Below are positions 14,153-21,322 of a stretch of DNA of 22,433 nucleotides, in pieces. Below the pieces are notes generated by a model that saw only the letters and a program-made list of their open reading frames with translations, did not search any database and had not been told where the DNA came from. Location: NCBI GenBank assembly GCA_902494035.1, contig CABURV010000032.1, forward strand, positions 1 through 22,433, written 5' to 3'. The translations under genes were made by a program, and so were the position numbers. Positions within the stretch are counted from its first letter, which is position 1, and each line of letters begins with the position of its first letter. Source of the stretch: an uncultured Collinsella sp. Its GTDB lineage: Bacteria; Actinomycetota; Coriobacteriia; Coriobacteriales; Coriobacteriaceae.

Positions 14153-15505
14153 TTAGGCAAGGAGCCACTTCCATGCGGGCACAGCGTGTACCACGCCGTG
14201 TTCGCATGGAATATCGGCCTGCTCATCCATGGTAACGATTACCGACTCGCCAAGATCGAACTGAGCCATCGAGGCATCGAGGGCGGCGATTTCGCGCTCG
14301 CGCGTTTTCTCGCTTGCCATATCCGCACTCACCTGAATCAGGTTATACGCCTGCATGAGAAGCGCGTCCCCAGCCACAAAGTCAACCTCATGGCTTTTAT
14401 TCTTCTCCTTAATCAGCAGGCGGCAGACCGAACCTGCCCGCACCGCGGGAGTCCTTCTTCTTAGCGCATTGAACACCGCAGTCTCGAGTCTCTGGCCCTG
14501 ATCCAATGCCGATGCGGGAGAGAATGCTCCAAACATCGCAGGATCGACGGCGTAGACCTTAGACGCAGACCGCATATTATTTGCAAGTGAACGCGTGAAC
14601 TCCGGCACCGAAAATAACAGGTAGGCGTCCTCGTAATACTCAAGTAAATCGCTGAGCGAATTGCGACTGACGGGTATCTGCCTGCTCTTGAACTCGTTGT
14701 ACACCTTGTTCACCGACAGCTCTCGTCCCGAAGATGCCATACACCGCGTCAGAAACAGCGAGGCCAAACGAGGATTCTTAACGTCGTAACGCTCAACGAC
14801 GTCCATGACGACCGTTCGCGACGCATATTCCTGTAGCAGCTGAATCGCGTCTGCGGGCGTCTGCTCAAGTGTCGCGATGAATCCCCCTCGCTCGAGATAT
14901 CCGACCAGATGGTGTCGGAGCAACGCTGCATCGCTCGAGGAGAAGGGCGCGTTCGACTCAGGAACGCTCCCCGTCTTATATCGGACGTATTCCGAAAAAC
15001 TCAACGGAAAAAGCTCTCGCACAAGAGAACGGCCCCTGAACTCGCTCTTAAGTTCTGAGGACAGCATCTTAGAAGAAGATCCCGTCACGTAAACGGTCGC
15101 CTTCTCCGTATCGACTACACGCCGCAGAAACGCACCCCATTCGGGAACTTCCTGGATCTCGTCAAAGAAAAGGTAGGCGCCCTCGCCTCGAGCAGCAGGA
15201 TATAGCGCATGGAATGTATCGAGCACATCCGCGAGCAGCGATGGCTCATACGGACGTAAGCGCTCATCTTCAAAATTGAAATATAGCATCCGGTCAAGCT
15301 CGATACCTTGATCCTGAAGTCGCCGCATCTCCTGGTACAGGCGATACGTCTTTCCACAACGACGGGCGCCCACAATCACATATACGATGTTGTCGCGCTT
15401 TGGCTCCTGCGGGTTGCCCAGATCAAGGTCGCGCTCAAAGACCTGCGGAATCCCCTGTTGCTCAAAGTCCTTTATTTTTTGATCCACCAAGTCGTTGAAT
15501 GCCAT
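14153..15505 (-). CDS. AAA ATPase of the AAA_14/DUF4143 family
   Basis: A 450-residue, apparently intact protein. The AAA core has Walker A VGARRCGKT (45-53), Walker B YLFFDEIQEVPEW (111-123) and a sensor strand VYVTGSSSKML (138-148), followed by GRSLVRELFPLSFSEY. The C-terminal DUF4143 domain begins near 230 and includes KVYAVDPAMFGAFSP and the nuclease-like EVDFVAGD segment (about 377-384). These proteins are common in bacterial accessory genomes and their role is not settled; some have been linked to defence or toxin-antitoxin function, but none of that is shown here. GGAG is 4 bases before ATG 15503-15505. Its promoter lies in a 62-bp palindrome, and the gene converges on the upstream membrane protein gene. 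Confidence 0.9.
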   Translation of the reverse strand: MAFNDLVDQKIKDFEQQGIPQVFERDLDLGNPQEPKRDNIVYVIVGARRCGKTYRLYQEMRRLQDQGIELDRMLYFNFEDERLRPYEPSLLADVLDTFHALYPAARGEGAYLFFDEIQEVPEWGAFLRRVVDTEKATVYVTGSSSKMLSSELKSEFRGRSLVRELFPLSFSEYVRYKTGSVPESNAPFSSSDAALLRHHLVGYLERGGFIATLEQTPADAIQLLQEYASRTVVMDVVERYDVKNPRLASLFLTRCMASSGRELSVNKVYNEFKSRQIPVSRNSLSDLLEYYEDAYLLFSVPEFTRSLANNMRSASKVYAVDPAMFGAFSPASALDQGQRLETAVFNALRRRTPAVRAGSVCRLLIKEKNKSHEVDFVAGDALLMQAYNLIQVSADMASEKTREREIAALDASMAQFDLGESVIVTMDEQADIPCEHGVVHAVPAWKWLLA

Positions 15506-15512
15506 AATTCTC

Positions 15513-15589
15513 CAATCTTGCTCTTTTGCTAATCAAGATTATACTGATTCTTGATTAGCGAGAGAGCAAGATTGCGCGCAACTTGATTA
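15513..15589. repeat. 62-bp near-perfect palindrome plus extra half-site over the ATPase promoter
   Basis: Arms: 15513-15523 pairs with 15564-15574 (CAATCTTGCTC/GAGCAAGATTG), 15528-15538 pairs with 15549-15559 (GCTAATCAAGA/TCTTGATTAGC), separated by unmatched 4-base stretches and a 10-base centre. The central bases give TATAAT on the minus strand, a likely -10 for the ATPase gene. A third CTTGATTA (15582-15589) follows. The TAATCAAG/CTTGATTA copies are spaced 20 and 32 bp, near whole helical turns. Binding by a dimeric regulator, perhaps the ATPase itself, is inferred. Confidence 0.85.
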
Positions 15590-15643
15590 ATAGAACCACA
15601 AAGCATCAAGAGAGAATACACTGAAAATAAGCAGAGCCACTGG

Positions 15644-15829
15644 TTGACAAAACCACAGCCCCCGTCCGACGCACCCACCAAGGTCGACTGGAATGACCCC
15701 GAGCACGTGCATGCCGTCGACTCGCCGCCAGACTCACGACATCGGCTCATTGTTGGACGGAGACCGGTCCGACCGCGATGGATGGCCTCAAGCGGATCCA
15801 TGCGATCATCGAGAGCGTCACGGTGCATT
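15644..15829 (+). pseudogene. Degenerate gene remnant
   Basis: From TTG 15644 a plausible protein start reads TKPQPPSDAPTKVDWNDPEHV, but the sensible continuation (MDGLKRIHAIIESVTVH, stop at 15829-15831) is in another frame. It therefore looks like one small gene broken by a frameshift near 15700-15780. The family is not recognised. It probably belonged with the following broken gene. Confidence 0.35.
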
Positions 15830-15843
15830 GAACAGGGGAGGGA

Positions 15844-16193
15844 ATAGACGATGATTGCAATGATTGGCCGGCGGAGACGGTGAAGCGCATAGCGGCGGTG
15901 ATCCGCGAAGGACTCGCCGCCCAGATCACATCAGGTAATCTCACGTCGCAGGACATGAACGGCCATCGCGTGATCGCCGTGGACGGACCCGACAGCGGCG
16001 ACGTCAAGACCATATACGAGATCGTTGGCCGAACGCTCGGATGGAATTCGGATGCCAGTGACGGGAACCGCCGCAGCGATTCCCGCGTGGACGCTGGGCG
16101 TTGGCGTGACTTCGTTCCCATCGGAGTGATTCATTACGGAGGAACCTCATCGCCCGCCCTGTACTTCGACGTGAAGAACGCGTTGTTCTACTC
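15844..16193 (+). pseudogene. Broken gene of unknown family (start codon lost)
   Basis: The frame reads VKRIAAVIREGLAAQITSGNLTS...GHRVIAVDGPDSGDVKTIYEIVGRTLGWNS...FVPIGVIHYGGTSSPALYFDVKNALFYS. It has a protein-like mix, and the good ribosome binding site GGGGAGGGA is followed directly by ATA (15844-15846) where an ATG is expected. The first usable start downstream is GTG 15880. Past about 16193 the frame continues into sequence that codes better on the other strand, so the end is uncertain too. I do not recognise the domain; its size and setting would suit an immunity or accessory protein. Confidence 0.4.
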
Positions 16194-16542
16194 ATGCAGG
16201 AGACGACGGAACGCCATGGTCACGATGATGGTGGGACGACCCGTTGCCCATCGCGTCCACCAGTATCAGCCGTTTCGGATCCAAATCGGTGCGGGCGTTG
16301 CTGACCGAACGCGCCCATTCTGATCCCGTGGTCCTGTCGGTATCGGAGTCGTCGCCTTTGCGTTTGAGACTCGAATCGTATCCGATGAGGATCTTCGACA
16401 ACGGTTTGGCGATGTCGTTGTCGATGTTCTTCGACGACTATGGTGATTCGGAACCGAGGTCCTTGTCGTTGATGAACGAGTTGCCGGGATCGAGATAGGT
16501 CAGATGCGTCAGTACGGCGAGGTCACGCGCGTCCACGGCCAT
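16192..16542 (-). pseudogene. Broken gene downstream of the lipoprotein (possible lipase-like remnant)
   Basis: ATG 16540-16542 lies two bases after the lipoprotein stop, suggesting coupling. It reads MAVDARDLAVLTHLTYLDPG...FINDKDLGSESP, then an in-frame TAG (16438-16440), then KNIDNDIAKPLSKILIGYDSSLK...KRLILVDAMGNGS before it ends. The DLAVLTHLTYLD start is reminiscent of lipase/Mbeg1-like proteins, but no nucleophile elbow survives. The nonsense codon and short length mark it as dead. Confidence 0.45.
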
Positions 16543-16544
16543 GA

Positions 16545-17561
16545 TTATTCACCATCCTTGATGATCTCGGGGGCTGAGGCGTCCGCGCTGGCGGTGAATC
16601 CTCCCGTATACCAGGAGTCCCACGCGGGCGTCTCCGTCGAATGGCGCATAGCGTCCCGTGCGGCCCCGATGGTAAATTCGGCGCCGTCGATGCGTGTGAT
16701 CTGCACGATCTCGTAGTGAACGTCCAGCCCGTCTTTCCGCATGGCGGTGATGAACGCCGATGCGAATGCGGCAAATCGCTCACGGTCCGTCACGGTTTCC
16801 GGGGAGATGTAGATCTCCATGCCGCCAACGAAATACGAGGCGAGATCGTCGACGGCGGCGGACGGCGACAACCGCCATTGGGTCTCATTCTTCGGACCGG
16901 TGGGGCTGCTAATCCGGTAAACGCAGTCGAGATCGGGATGCGCCGCAAGGAACCGGTCGATCCGTTCCGTGAGATGACCGTTGTATTCGTCCCGGCGCAG
17001 CGCCGTGAAATACGTGTCCGCGACATACGGACCGAGATCGTTCCCGTCGGCACCATCGCCTTCCATATAATCCACTTCGAACACGTCGCCTTGCAACGGC
17101 CCCGATGCGGGCGTCACGTTGATCCACCATGTCGGGTCAAGTAGTTCCGGACGGTGGAATCCTTCTGATGCACGGAATTCCACACCATACCGCTCCGACA
17201 TCCGGTCAAGCAGCGTCTCCGCCAGCGTGACCAGACGGAACAGTTGCGAGTCGGGCCAACCATCCTTCATACCGGCGACGTTCGCGTCCCGCTCCTGTCG
17301 ATCGTTCAGCAGCGCCTTCGCTATCGAGATCTGCCTCGCTGTGGGTGTGACATCCATGTCGTATCTTTTCTTCGCGTATGGCGGCCAGTCCGAAAACGTC
17401 CCATTTCCGGTACCGCCGGCGCTCGCCCCGTTCGTATCCGCATCGGCGTGATGCGTGAACCATACGGGTTGAGTGCATCCGGTGAGTCCCGCGGCGATGG
17501 CGACGAGCGTCGCCATCGCCGCGGCGCATGCCGCCAGCCGTCGTCTACCCGCCCAACTCAT
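16545..17561 (-). CDS. Secreted lipoprotein of unknown function
   Basis: 338 residues. A classic lipoprotein signal: RRR at 6-8, a hydrophobic core (ACAAAMATLVAIAAG) and lipobox LTGC with C29 as lipid anchor. The mature part includes YDMDVTPTARQISIAKALLNDRQER, SERYGVEFRASEGFHRPELLDPTWWINVTP and VFEVDYMEGDG, plus Trp/Tyr-rich segments near the end. I see no enzyme motif. The start is ATG 17559-17561 because it overlaps the upstream small gene's stop as ATGA; an ATG four codons earlier lacks a good ribosome binding site. It sits in a leftward set of surface-type genes, several broken; this one has no visible damage. Confidence 0.75.
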   Translation of the reverse strand: MSWAGRRRLAACAAAMATLVAIAAGLTGCTQPVWFTHHADADTNGASAGGTGNGTFSDWPPYAKKRYDMDVTPTARQISIAKALLNDRQERDANVAGMKDGWPDSQLFRLVTLAETLLDRMSERYGVEFRASEGFHRPELLDPTWWINVTPASGPLQGDVFEVDYMEGDGADGNDLGPYVADTYFTALRRDEYNGHLTERIDRFLAAHPDLDCVYRISSPTGPKNETQWRLSPSAAVDDLASYFVGGMEIYISPETVTDRERFAAFASAFITAMRKDGLDVHYEIVQITRIDGAEFTIGAARDAMRHSTETPAWDSWYTGGFTASADASAPEIIKDGE

Positions 17562-17720
17562 TGGTCTTTCCATACGAGCCAGAGGATGAGACCGACCGGG
17601 CCGATGAGGAACGAGGCGACGAAGCCGATGATCGCCATCATGTTCCATTTCGGTTGTGGCCCGTATGTTTTGCTCGGATACTGCCCATACAGACCGGGAA
17701 TTCATCATCGGATTGGTCAT
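17558..17720 (-). pseudogene. Small single-helix membrane protein, frameshifted
   Basis: The C-terminal part reads YGQYPSKTYGPQPKWN then MMAIIGFVASFLIGPVGLILWLVWKDQ, a clear membrane helix ending in TGA that overlaps the lipoprotein ATG as ATGA. The likely start MTNPMMN (ATG 17718-17720) is in a different frame, and two TGA codons precede the helix frame, so a frameshift lies near 17700. Alternatively a shorter intact form could start at ATG ATG within the helix, which would give only 27 residues. Confidence 0.55.
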
Positions 17721-17772
17721 CATATTTTTCTCAGCAAGTTCTCGCCATGGATATTGCTTATATGCGCTCCCG

Positions 17773-18468
17773 CTACGTATATGCACCATAGCGCGGATCG
17801 GACGGCAAAGGGAACCGCGGATCGCACTGATCCGGCCACGAGACGGGTCCCGCATACGGATACGGCAGCTCACACCGCAACTGCTCGTAATACACGCGAT
17901 ATGCCTTGAACAGTTCAAGCTCCAACGTCGCAGGCACGCCGCCTATGGCGTAACGGAAATCATCGTTCGCATCCGGCAGTTGTTTCCAGCACAGGGAGTT
18001 CACCCACACATGCAGACACCCGTTCCATACGATCCAACCCGGCTTCATGCGGAAAGAGTTCATCAACCGCACCATCGCCTGCGACGGATTGCCGTTGTAG
18101 GGCGGCATGAACGATGGGTCGTCGATATGACCAAGCGAGCATGTGGAGAACGATGTGAGGCCGGTGTCTTCGGTGATGGGGAACGGGGCGCGCAAAACGC
18201 TGACGTCCATACGCCTGCTGCTGTCCCCCTTGTCGCCGATCTGTCTGGGGAATGGCCGCACCGGAGCGCAATACCGGCAAGACACAGTACTTGCCGAATG
18301 ATTATTGAACGCATAACTGGACGCGCATGTGTGCAGCAATGGAATCGGCAGGTCGAATGCCTCGTGTTTGGCGCCGAAATGATCGATGCTCGCATCCCGG
18401 CTGCGGCTCCTCCAATGCATCCTACTCCAGCCCGGACGGTTCGCCCGCATATATGCCAGATAGCCCAT
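17773..18468 (-). CDS. Hypothetical protein, 231 residues, Cys/Trp/Pro rich
   Basis: A complete frame with a strong ribosome binding site (GGAGG, 7 bases before ATG 18466-18468). No signal peptide or membrane helix. Notable segments: ANRPGWSRMHWRSRSRDAS, LLHTCASSYAFNNHSASTVSC, CRYCAPVRPFPR, SFMPPYNGNPSQAMVRLMNSF, WIVWNGCLHVWVNSLCWKQLPDA and a Tyr/Pro-rich end. Cysteines are paired or grouped, so metal binding is possible but unproven. I do not recognise the family. The neighbours are a broken subtilisin-like protease upstream and the small membrane protein/lipoprotein pair downstream, so it may be part of a secreted-effector or surface locus. Confidence 0.7.
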   Translation of the reverse strand: MGYLAYMRANRPGWSRMHWRSRSRDASIDHFGAKHEAFDLPIPLLHTCASSYAFNNHSASTVSCRYCAPVRPFPRQIGDKGDSSRRMDVSVLRAPFPITEDTGLTSFSTCSLGHIDDPSFMPPYNGNPSQAMVRLMNSFRMKPGWIVWNGCLHVWVNSLCWKQLPDANDDFRYAIGGVPATLELELFKAYRVYYEQLRCELPYPYAGPVSWPDQCDPRFPLPSDPRYGAYT

Positions 18469-18554
18469 CGCACGACCTCCGGTTCCATAGACAATGGTAA
18501 GAACCCAATTGTATCCAAATCACCATTCTCATCGGATCAGGCCTCGGCCATTGT

Positions 18555-18953
18555 TTATTCCCTTTCCGTGTTCTTCCTACCGTGAATGACGACCATGCGA
18601 GGGGTGCGGGAACCGGCGGATACCTCTGCGCGGGCTGCTGCGGCATAGGTGGCCTCGTATACGAGACTGGTGCCGGTGGATACTGCCAACTATCCTCGCC
18701 TCTCCGGAGAGTAGCAATCATCGGCTTCCCGTTGATGATGCACCGGGTCTTCGCCCTCTACTCGGAATCCCATTCCCGGAAGCTGCCCACCTGATGCGTG
18801 ATATCGGCATCCACTAGCCCCGGATAGTCTCCGATCGGTTAATCGTCGAGCACGGCAATCTTGATGCCGGAACCATCGACGCCCTGCTTCCACGCGTTCC
18901 GCGCCACGTCGTTCTCCACCGGCCGACGCCAATCGGATGCATATGATTATCAG
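18555..18953 (-). pseudogene. Subtilisin-like (S8) serine protease remnant
   Basis: Reading leftward from the insertion sequence edge, the frame gives SDWRRPVENDVARNAWKQG, then VDGSGIKIAVLDD, which matches the strand holding the catalytic Asp of S8 proteases. A TAA follows at once, then PIGDYPGLVDADITHQVGSF and further stops. Downstream pieces in shifting frames (SLVYEATYAAAARAEVSAGS, ending HGRKNTERE and TAA at 18555-18557) could be the rest. The His and Ser motifs are not found. The 5' part is missing because the IS256-family element begins at about 18955. Confidence 0.5.
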
Positions 18954-18954
18954 T

Positions 18955-19864
18955 GTTGGTGTAAAACTCGGTTCTCGAGGGTAGCCGCAGGCTGCCCGAG
19001 GAGCCGAGAATCGCCTAGAATGCCGCCATTCTAGCTCATGTCAGGCCGCCTTCCCGCCGGGAACGGGGCTGTCGGCCGCGACGAGCGCGATGATCCCGGC
19101 AGCGTGCTCCGCGGCGGTGCCCCCCGTAGGCGGGCGCGGGCGCGTTGACCTCGGCGCCCTCCACGGCCCTGCCGATGGAGTCGTCGTCGAGCCGGCGGCG
19201 GCCGGCCCAGTCCTCGTCCATCTCGGCGAACACCGCCCCCATCATCCTGATGGGCGACTTCCTGCTGGGGAACACCTGCACCACGCGGCCGCGGCGCCTG
19301 AGCTCGCGGTCGGTGCGCCCCTGCACGTTGTCGGCGCGAAGCCTCACGCGGTGCCCGTAGGGGAAGTCGAGGTAGGCCGGCGCGCCGGCCTCCGCCTCCT
19401 CGAGCACCTCGGCCGCCTTGGGGCAGAAGCCCTCTATCCGCCCGGTGGCCAGCTGGTACGGCTCGCGCACGAGTTCGGGGTCGCGCTCGGCGAAGACGGC
19501 CTTCAGGATGCCGGGCACGGCGGCGATCGCCGCGCGCAGCTTCGGGATCCTGAGGTTGATGGCGCCGACGCTAGCGGCGAGCGACGCTCGCGGTAGCTGT
19601 TCCTCTGGTTGCCGGCCTCGCATGCCTCGTCGGCCCGGGCGCCCATGATCTCGTTGACGAGCGACTCGGCCATCGCCCTTATGAGCTCGGCCATGTTCAC
19701 CATGCCGTCGTCGAATCTGGGTATCTCGCCCGTGATGCCCGCCTGCTACTCTAAACTTTCCATGGTGGCCATCGTCCTTTCTTCGAATCCTTTACTTCGC
19801 AATAAAAGATTCTAGGAGATGGCCGCTTTTTCCAGCGGTCAGACGAAGTGACGCTTACACCAAC
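18955..19864 (-). mobile_element. Internally deleted IS256-family insertion sequence
   Basis: Ends carry GTTGGTGTAA (18955-18964) and its complement TTACACCAAC (19855-19864). The transposase remnant inside runs leftward. The span is about 910 bp against about 1.3 kb for intact IS256-type elements. A hairpin CTAGAATG/CATTCTAG (19015-19034) and a second around GGGTAGCC/GGCTGCCC (18980-18998) lie past the transposase end. No target-site duplication is evident. It interrupts the protease remnant on its left. Confidence 0.75.
19036..19763 (-). pseudogene. IS256/Mutator-family transposase, frameshifted and missing its catalytic core
   Basis: The N-terminal part (from ATG 19761-19763; in-frame TAG five codons in) reads AELIRAMAESLVNEIMGARADEACEAG and RNSYRERR. 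A frame change follows near 19590, then VGAINLRIPKLR jumps directly to VFAERDPELVREPYQLATGRIEGFCPKAAEVLEEAE and NNVQGRTDRELRRRGRVVQVFPSRKSPIRMMGAVFAEMDEDW. In intact family members a segment of about 150-200 residues with the first two DDE aspartates lies between these parts. It therefore cannot transpose itself but could be moved by a related transposase. Confidence 0.85.
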
Positions 19865-20216
19865 TTTGGGGGCACGATCCTCGTCTATGGCTTTGTTGAC
19901 CATAAGTTTCTCTGGCTTTTAGTCTGATCCCTCGGGATCACGGGCGCTCTCCCGACGGTTGGGTCGTACATGCAAAGGCAGAGACCACATCCCGTTACCG
20001 TACAGACGATTCAGCTTCTTTGCATGACGCGCCCTTCAACGTCTTGTTGCACTCCATTCCTTTGCCCCACACCGCCCTGCCCACCACATGCCGTACAGAC
20101 CCAACTCCGGACCCAGCTCCGTTCCAGATCTTGACAGTCCGCCTCTGCGGCCGCAACCACCTCTCACGGGACGGGGAGTCCGCCTAGAATATGCCGTCTG
20201 AATTAATGCCTAAAGT
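19865..20216. other. Gene-free stretch beside the insertion sequence
   Basis: No frame of useful length with a start, ribosome binding site or recognisable domain is seen on either strand. It contains two copies of CCGTACAGAC (19998-20007 and 20091-20100), AGTCCGCCT twice, and a short hairpin around TCCCTCGGGA. The base composition is less biased than the surrounding genes. It may be remnant sequence of an old insertion. Confidence 0.5.
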
Positions 20217-20411
20217 CTAACGCCAGGGGTCGGCCTCGAACATCGGCTCGCGCTCGGGACGGCGATCACTGTAGGGATCGTAGCCGTCATCGTCCTCGTT
20301 CTCGGCGCGAATGTAAGGGTCGCGCGGCTTGGACGCGGGCTTAGGCGCAGGCTTGGGTGCGGCAGGCGCGGCGTCGGCTACCGGTGCATTCGTCTCGTTC
20401 TCGTCTTTCAT
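20217..20411 (-). CDS. Small proline- and acid-rich protein
   Basis: 64 residues starting at ATG 20409-20411 with AAGGAG seven bases upstream. The first part is low complexity (APAAPKPAPKPASKPRD), followed by RAENEDDDGYDPYSDRR and a PMFEADPWR end. No domain is recognised; it looks disordered and could be a cytoplasmic adaptor or a tail-like small protein. It lies after the terminator that follows the cupin gene, so it probably has its own promoter. It is the last gene of the leftward group. Confidence 0.65.
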   Translation of the reverse strand: MKDENETNAPVADAAPAAPKPAPKPASKPRDPYIRAENEDDDGYDPYSDRRPEREPMFEADPWR

Positions 20412-20461
20412 CTGAATAGCTCCTTGCCATGTGGTCACGTTCAACTTCATCGATTGTCGCA

Positions 20462-20501
20462 CGAAAAAGGGCGGCGGACCCAATTTGGATCCGCCGCCCT
20501 T
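20462..20501 (-). terminator. Rho-independent terminator after the cupin operon
   Basis: On the minus strand AAGGGCGGCGGA/TCCGCCGCCCTT forms a 12-bp perfect stem with an 11-base loop, followed by TTTCGTG; with the last stem pairs the run is five T. Confidence 0.85.
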
Positions 20502-20577
20502 GGCGTTCGGCTCAAAGTGAGCCTTCTCCATCTCGTCGAGCGTGGTCGCGCCGCCTTTTCGTTCCCCGTCGGCCGTC

Positions 20578-20916
20578 CTACGCAGCCAATACCACCACGA
20601 GCAGCATTTTGAACGGGGTGATGCCACGCACCGCGTGCGGCGCGCCGGCGGGCATGACGATGCTCTCGCCCGCCCCCAGCTGATGCGGGACGCTGTTGAC
20701 CGTAATTTCGCCAGTACCCTCGAGTACCGTGATGAGCGCGTCGCCGGGCGCCGCATGGCTGGACATGCCCTCGTCGGCGTCGATGGCGAAAACGGTGATT
20801 TTGGTGGCCGGCGCCTGCGCGAGGGTGAGGCTGTTGACCTTGCCGCCTTCGAGCTTCACCTGCTCGGCCAGCTTGAAGACAGTCTCCTTCTCGATGTTCT
20901 TGATGAGCTCTGCCAT
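20578..20916 (-). CDS. Cupin-domain protein
   Basis: 112 residues from ATG 20914-20916 (AAAGGAAC upstream). A single small beta-barrel cupin: KITVFAIDADEGMSSHAAPGDALITVLEGTGEITV (motif 1, H at the metal-site position followed by the APGDAL seen in many small cupins), then QLGAGESIVMPAGAPHAVRG (motif 2, with the PxxxPH element). It probably binds a metal and a small ligand; the reaction is unknown. The upstream neighbour is a second cupin, 43 bases away on the same strand, so the pair is probably an old tandem duplication. Confidence 0.88.
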   Translation of the reverse strand: MAELIKNIEKETVFKLAEQVKLEGGKVNSLTLAQAPATKITVFAIDADEGMSSHAAPGDALITVLEGTGEITVNSVPHQLGAGESIVMPAGAPHAVRGITPFKMLLVVVLAA

Positions 20917-20959
20917 GGTTGTTCCTTTCTGCGATGGCTTTCTTTTGATAGACGTCCCC

Positions 20960-21298
20960 TTATAAGGATAGCTGCAGCAGCTTGATGGCACCCGCAGGCT
21001 CCACGGCATGCCGCACACCTGCGGGCACGAGGAGCACCTCGCCGGCGGCAAGTGGCACGGGCGCGCGCCCCTCCTGCGCGAAAGTGATGCCCGCGCAGCC
21101 TTCAAGCAGGTAGTACATGGTGTCCGCCGGGTACTCCTCGTCCGAGACGCTCTCCCCCGCCGCAAAGGACAGCAGCATGATCTGGCATACGTCTGAGAGC
21201 CGCGTGAGCGAGCGGCTCGAGACGCGACCGGGCTCGGCGTCGTCGATGAGTGACGTCAGCGGGTGCGCGACGTCGGTCGGCAGGTTTCGTAGCCCCAT
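20960..21298 (-). CDS. Second cupin-domain protein
   Basis: 112 residues from ATG 21296-21298, with AAAGGAGG four bases upstream. The barrel motifs are less canonical than in the next gene: SFAAGESVSDEEYPADTMYYLLEGCAGITF (motif 1 lacking the usual histidines) and PLAAGEVLLVPAGVRHAVEPAGAIKLLQLSL (motif 2, with VRHAV). Loss of motif-1 histidines suggests a sensor or binding role rather than metal catalysis. It begins 24 bases after the stop of the large upstream gene, so they are one operon. Confidence 0.85.
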   Translation of the reverse strand: MGLRNLPTDVAHPLTSLIDDAEPGRVSSRSLTRLSDVCQIMLLSFAAGESVSDEEYPADTMYYLLEGCAGITFAQEGRAPVPLAAGEVLLVPAGVRHAVEPAGAIKLLQLSL

Positions 21299-21322
21299 GG
21301 GGCCTCCTTTCTAAGATGGCAC

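Noticed and set aside
19036..19623. An intact 195-residue transposase
   Set aside because: The conserved N-terminal part is in a different frame, an early in-frame stop is present and the catalytic core is missing, so it is a pseudogene.
19865..20216. A group II intron or structured RNA end
   Set aside because: No domain V-type hairpin or intron-encoded protein fragment could be recognised, only short repeated 10-mers.
20412..20756. A 179-residue form of the small acidic protein starting further upstream
   Set aside because: The longer frame runs across the cupin terminator and antisense-like sequence; the ATG at 20409-20411 has a good ribosome binding site and begins the plausible protein.
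20917..21165. A longer N-terminus for the cupin ending at 20578
   Set aside because: The extension is arginine-rich shadow sequence overlapping the preceding cupin gene; ATG 20914-20916 has its own ribosome binding site and gives the normal cupin length.
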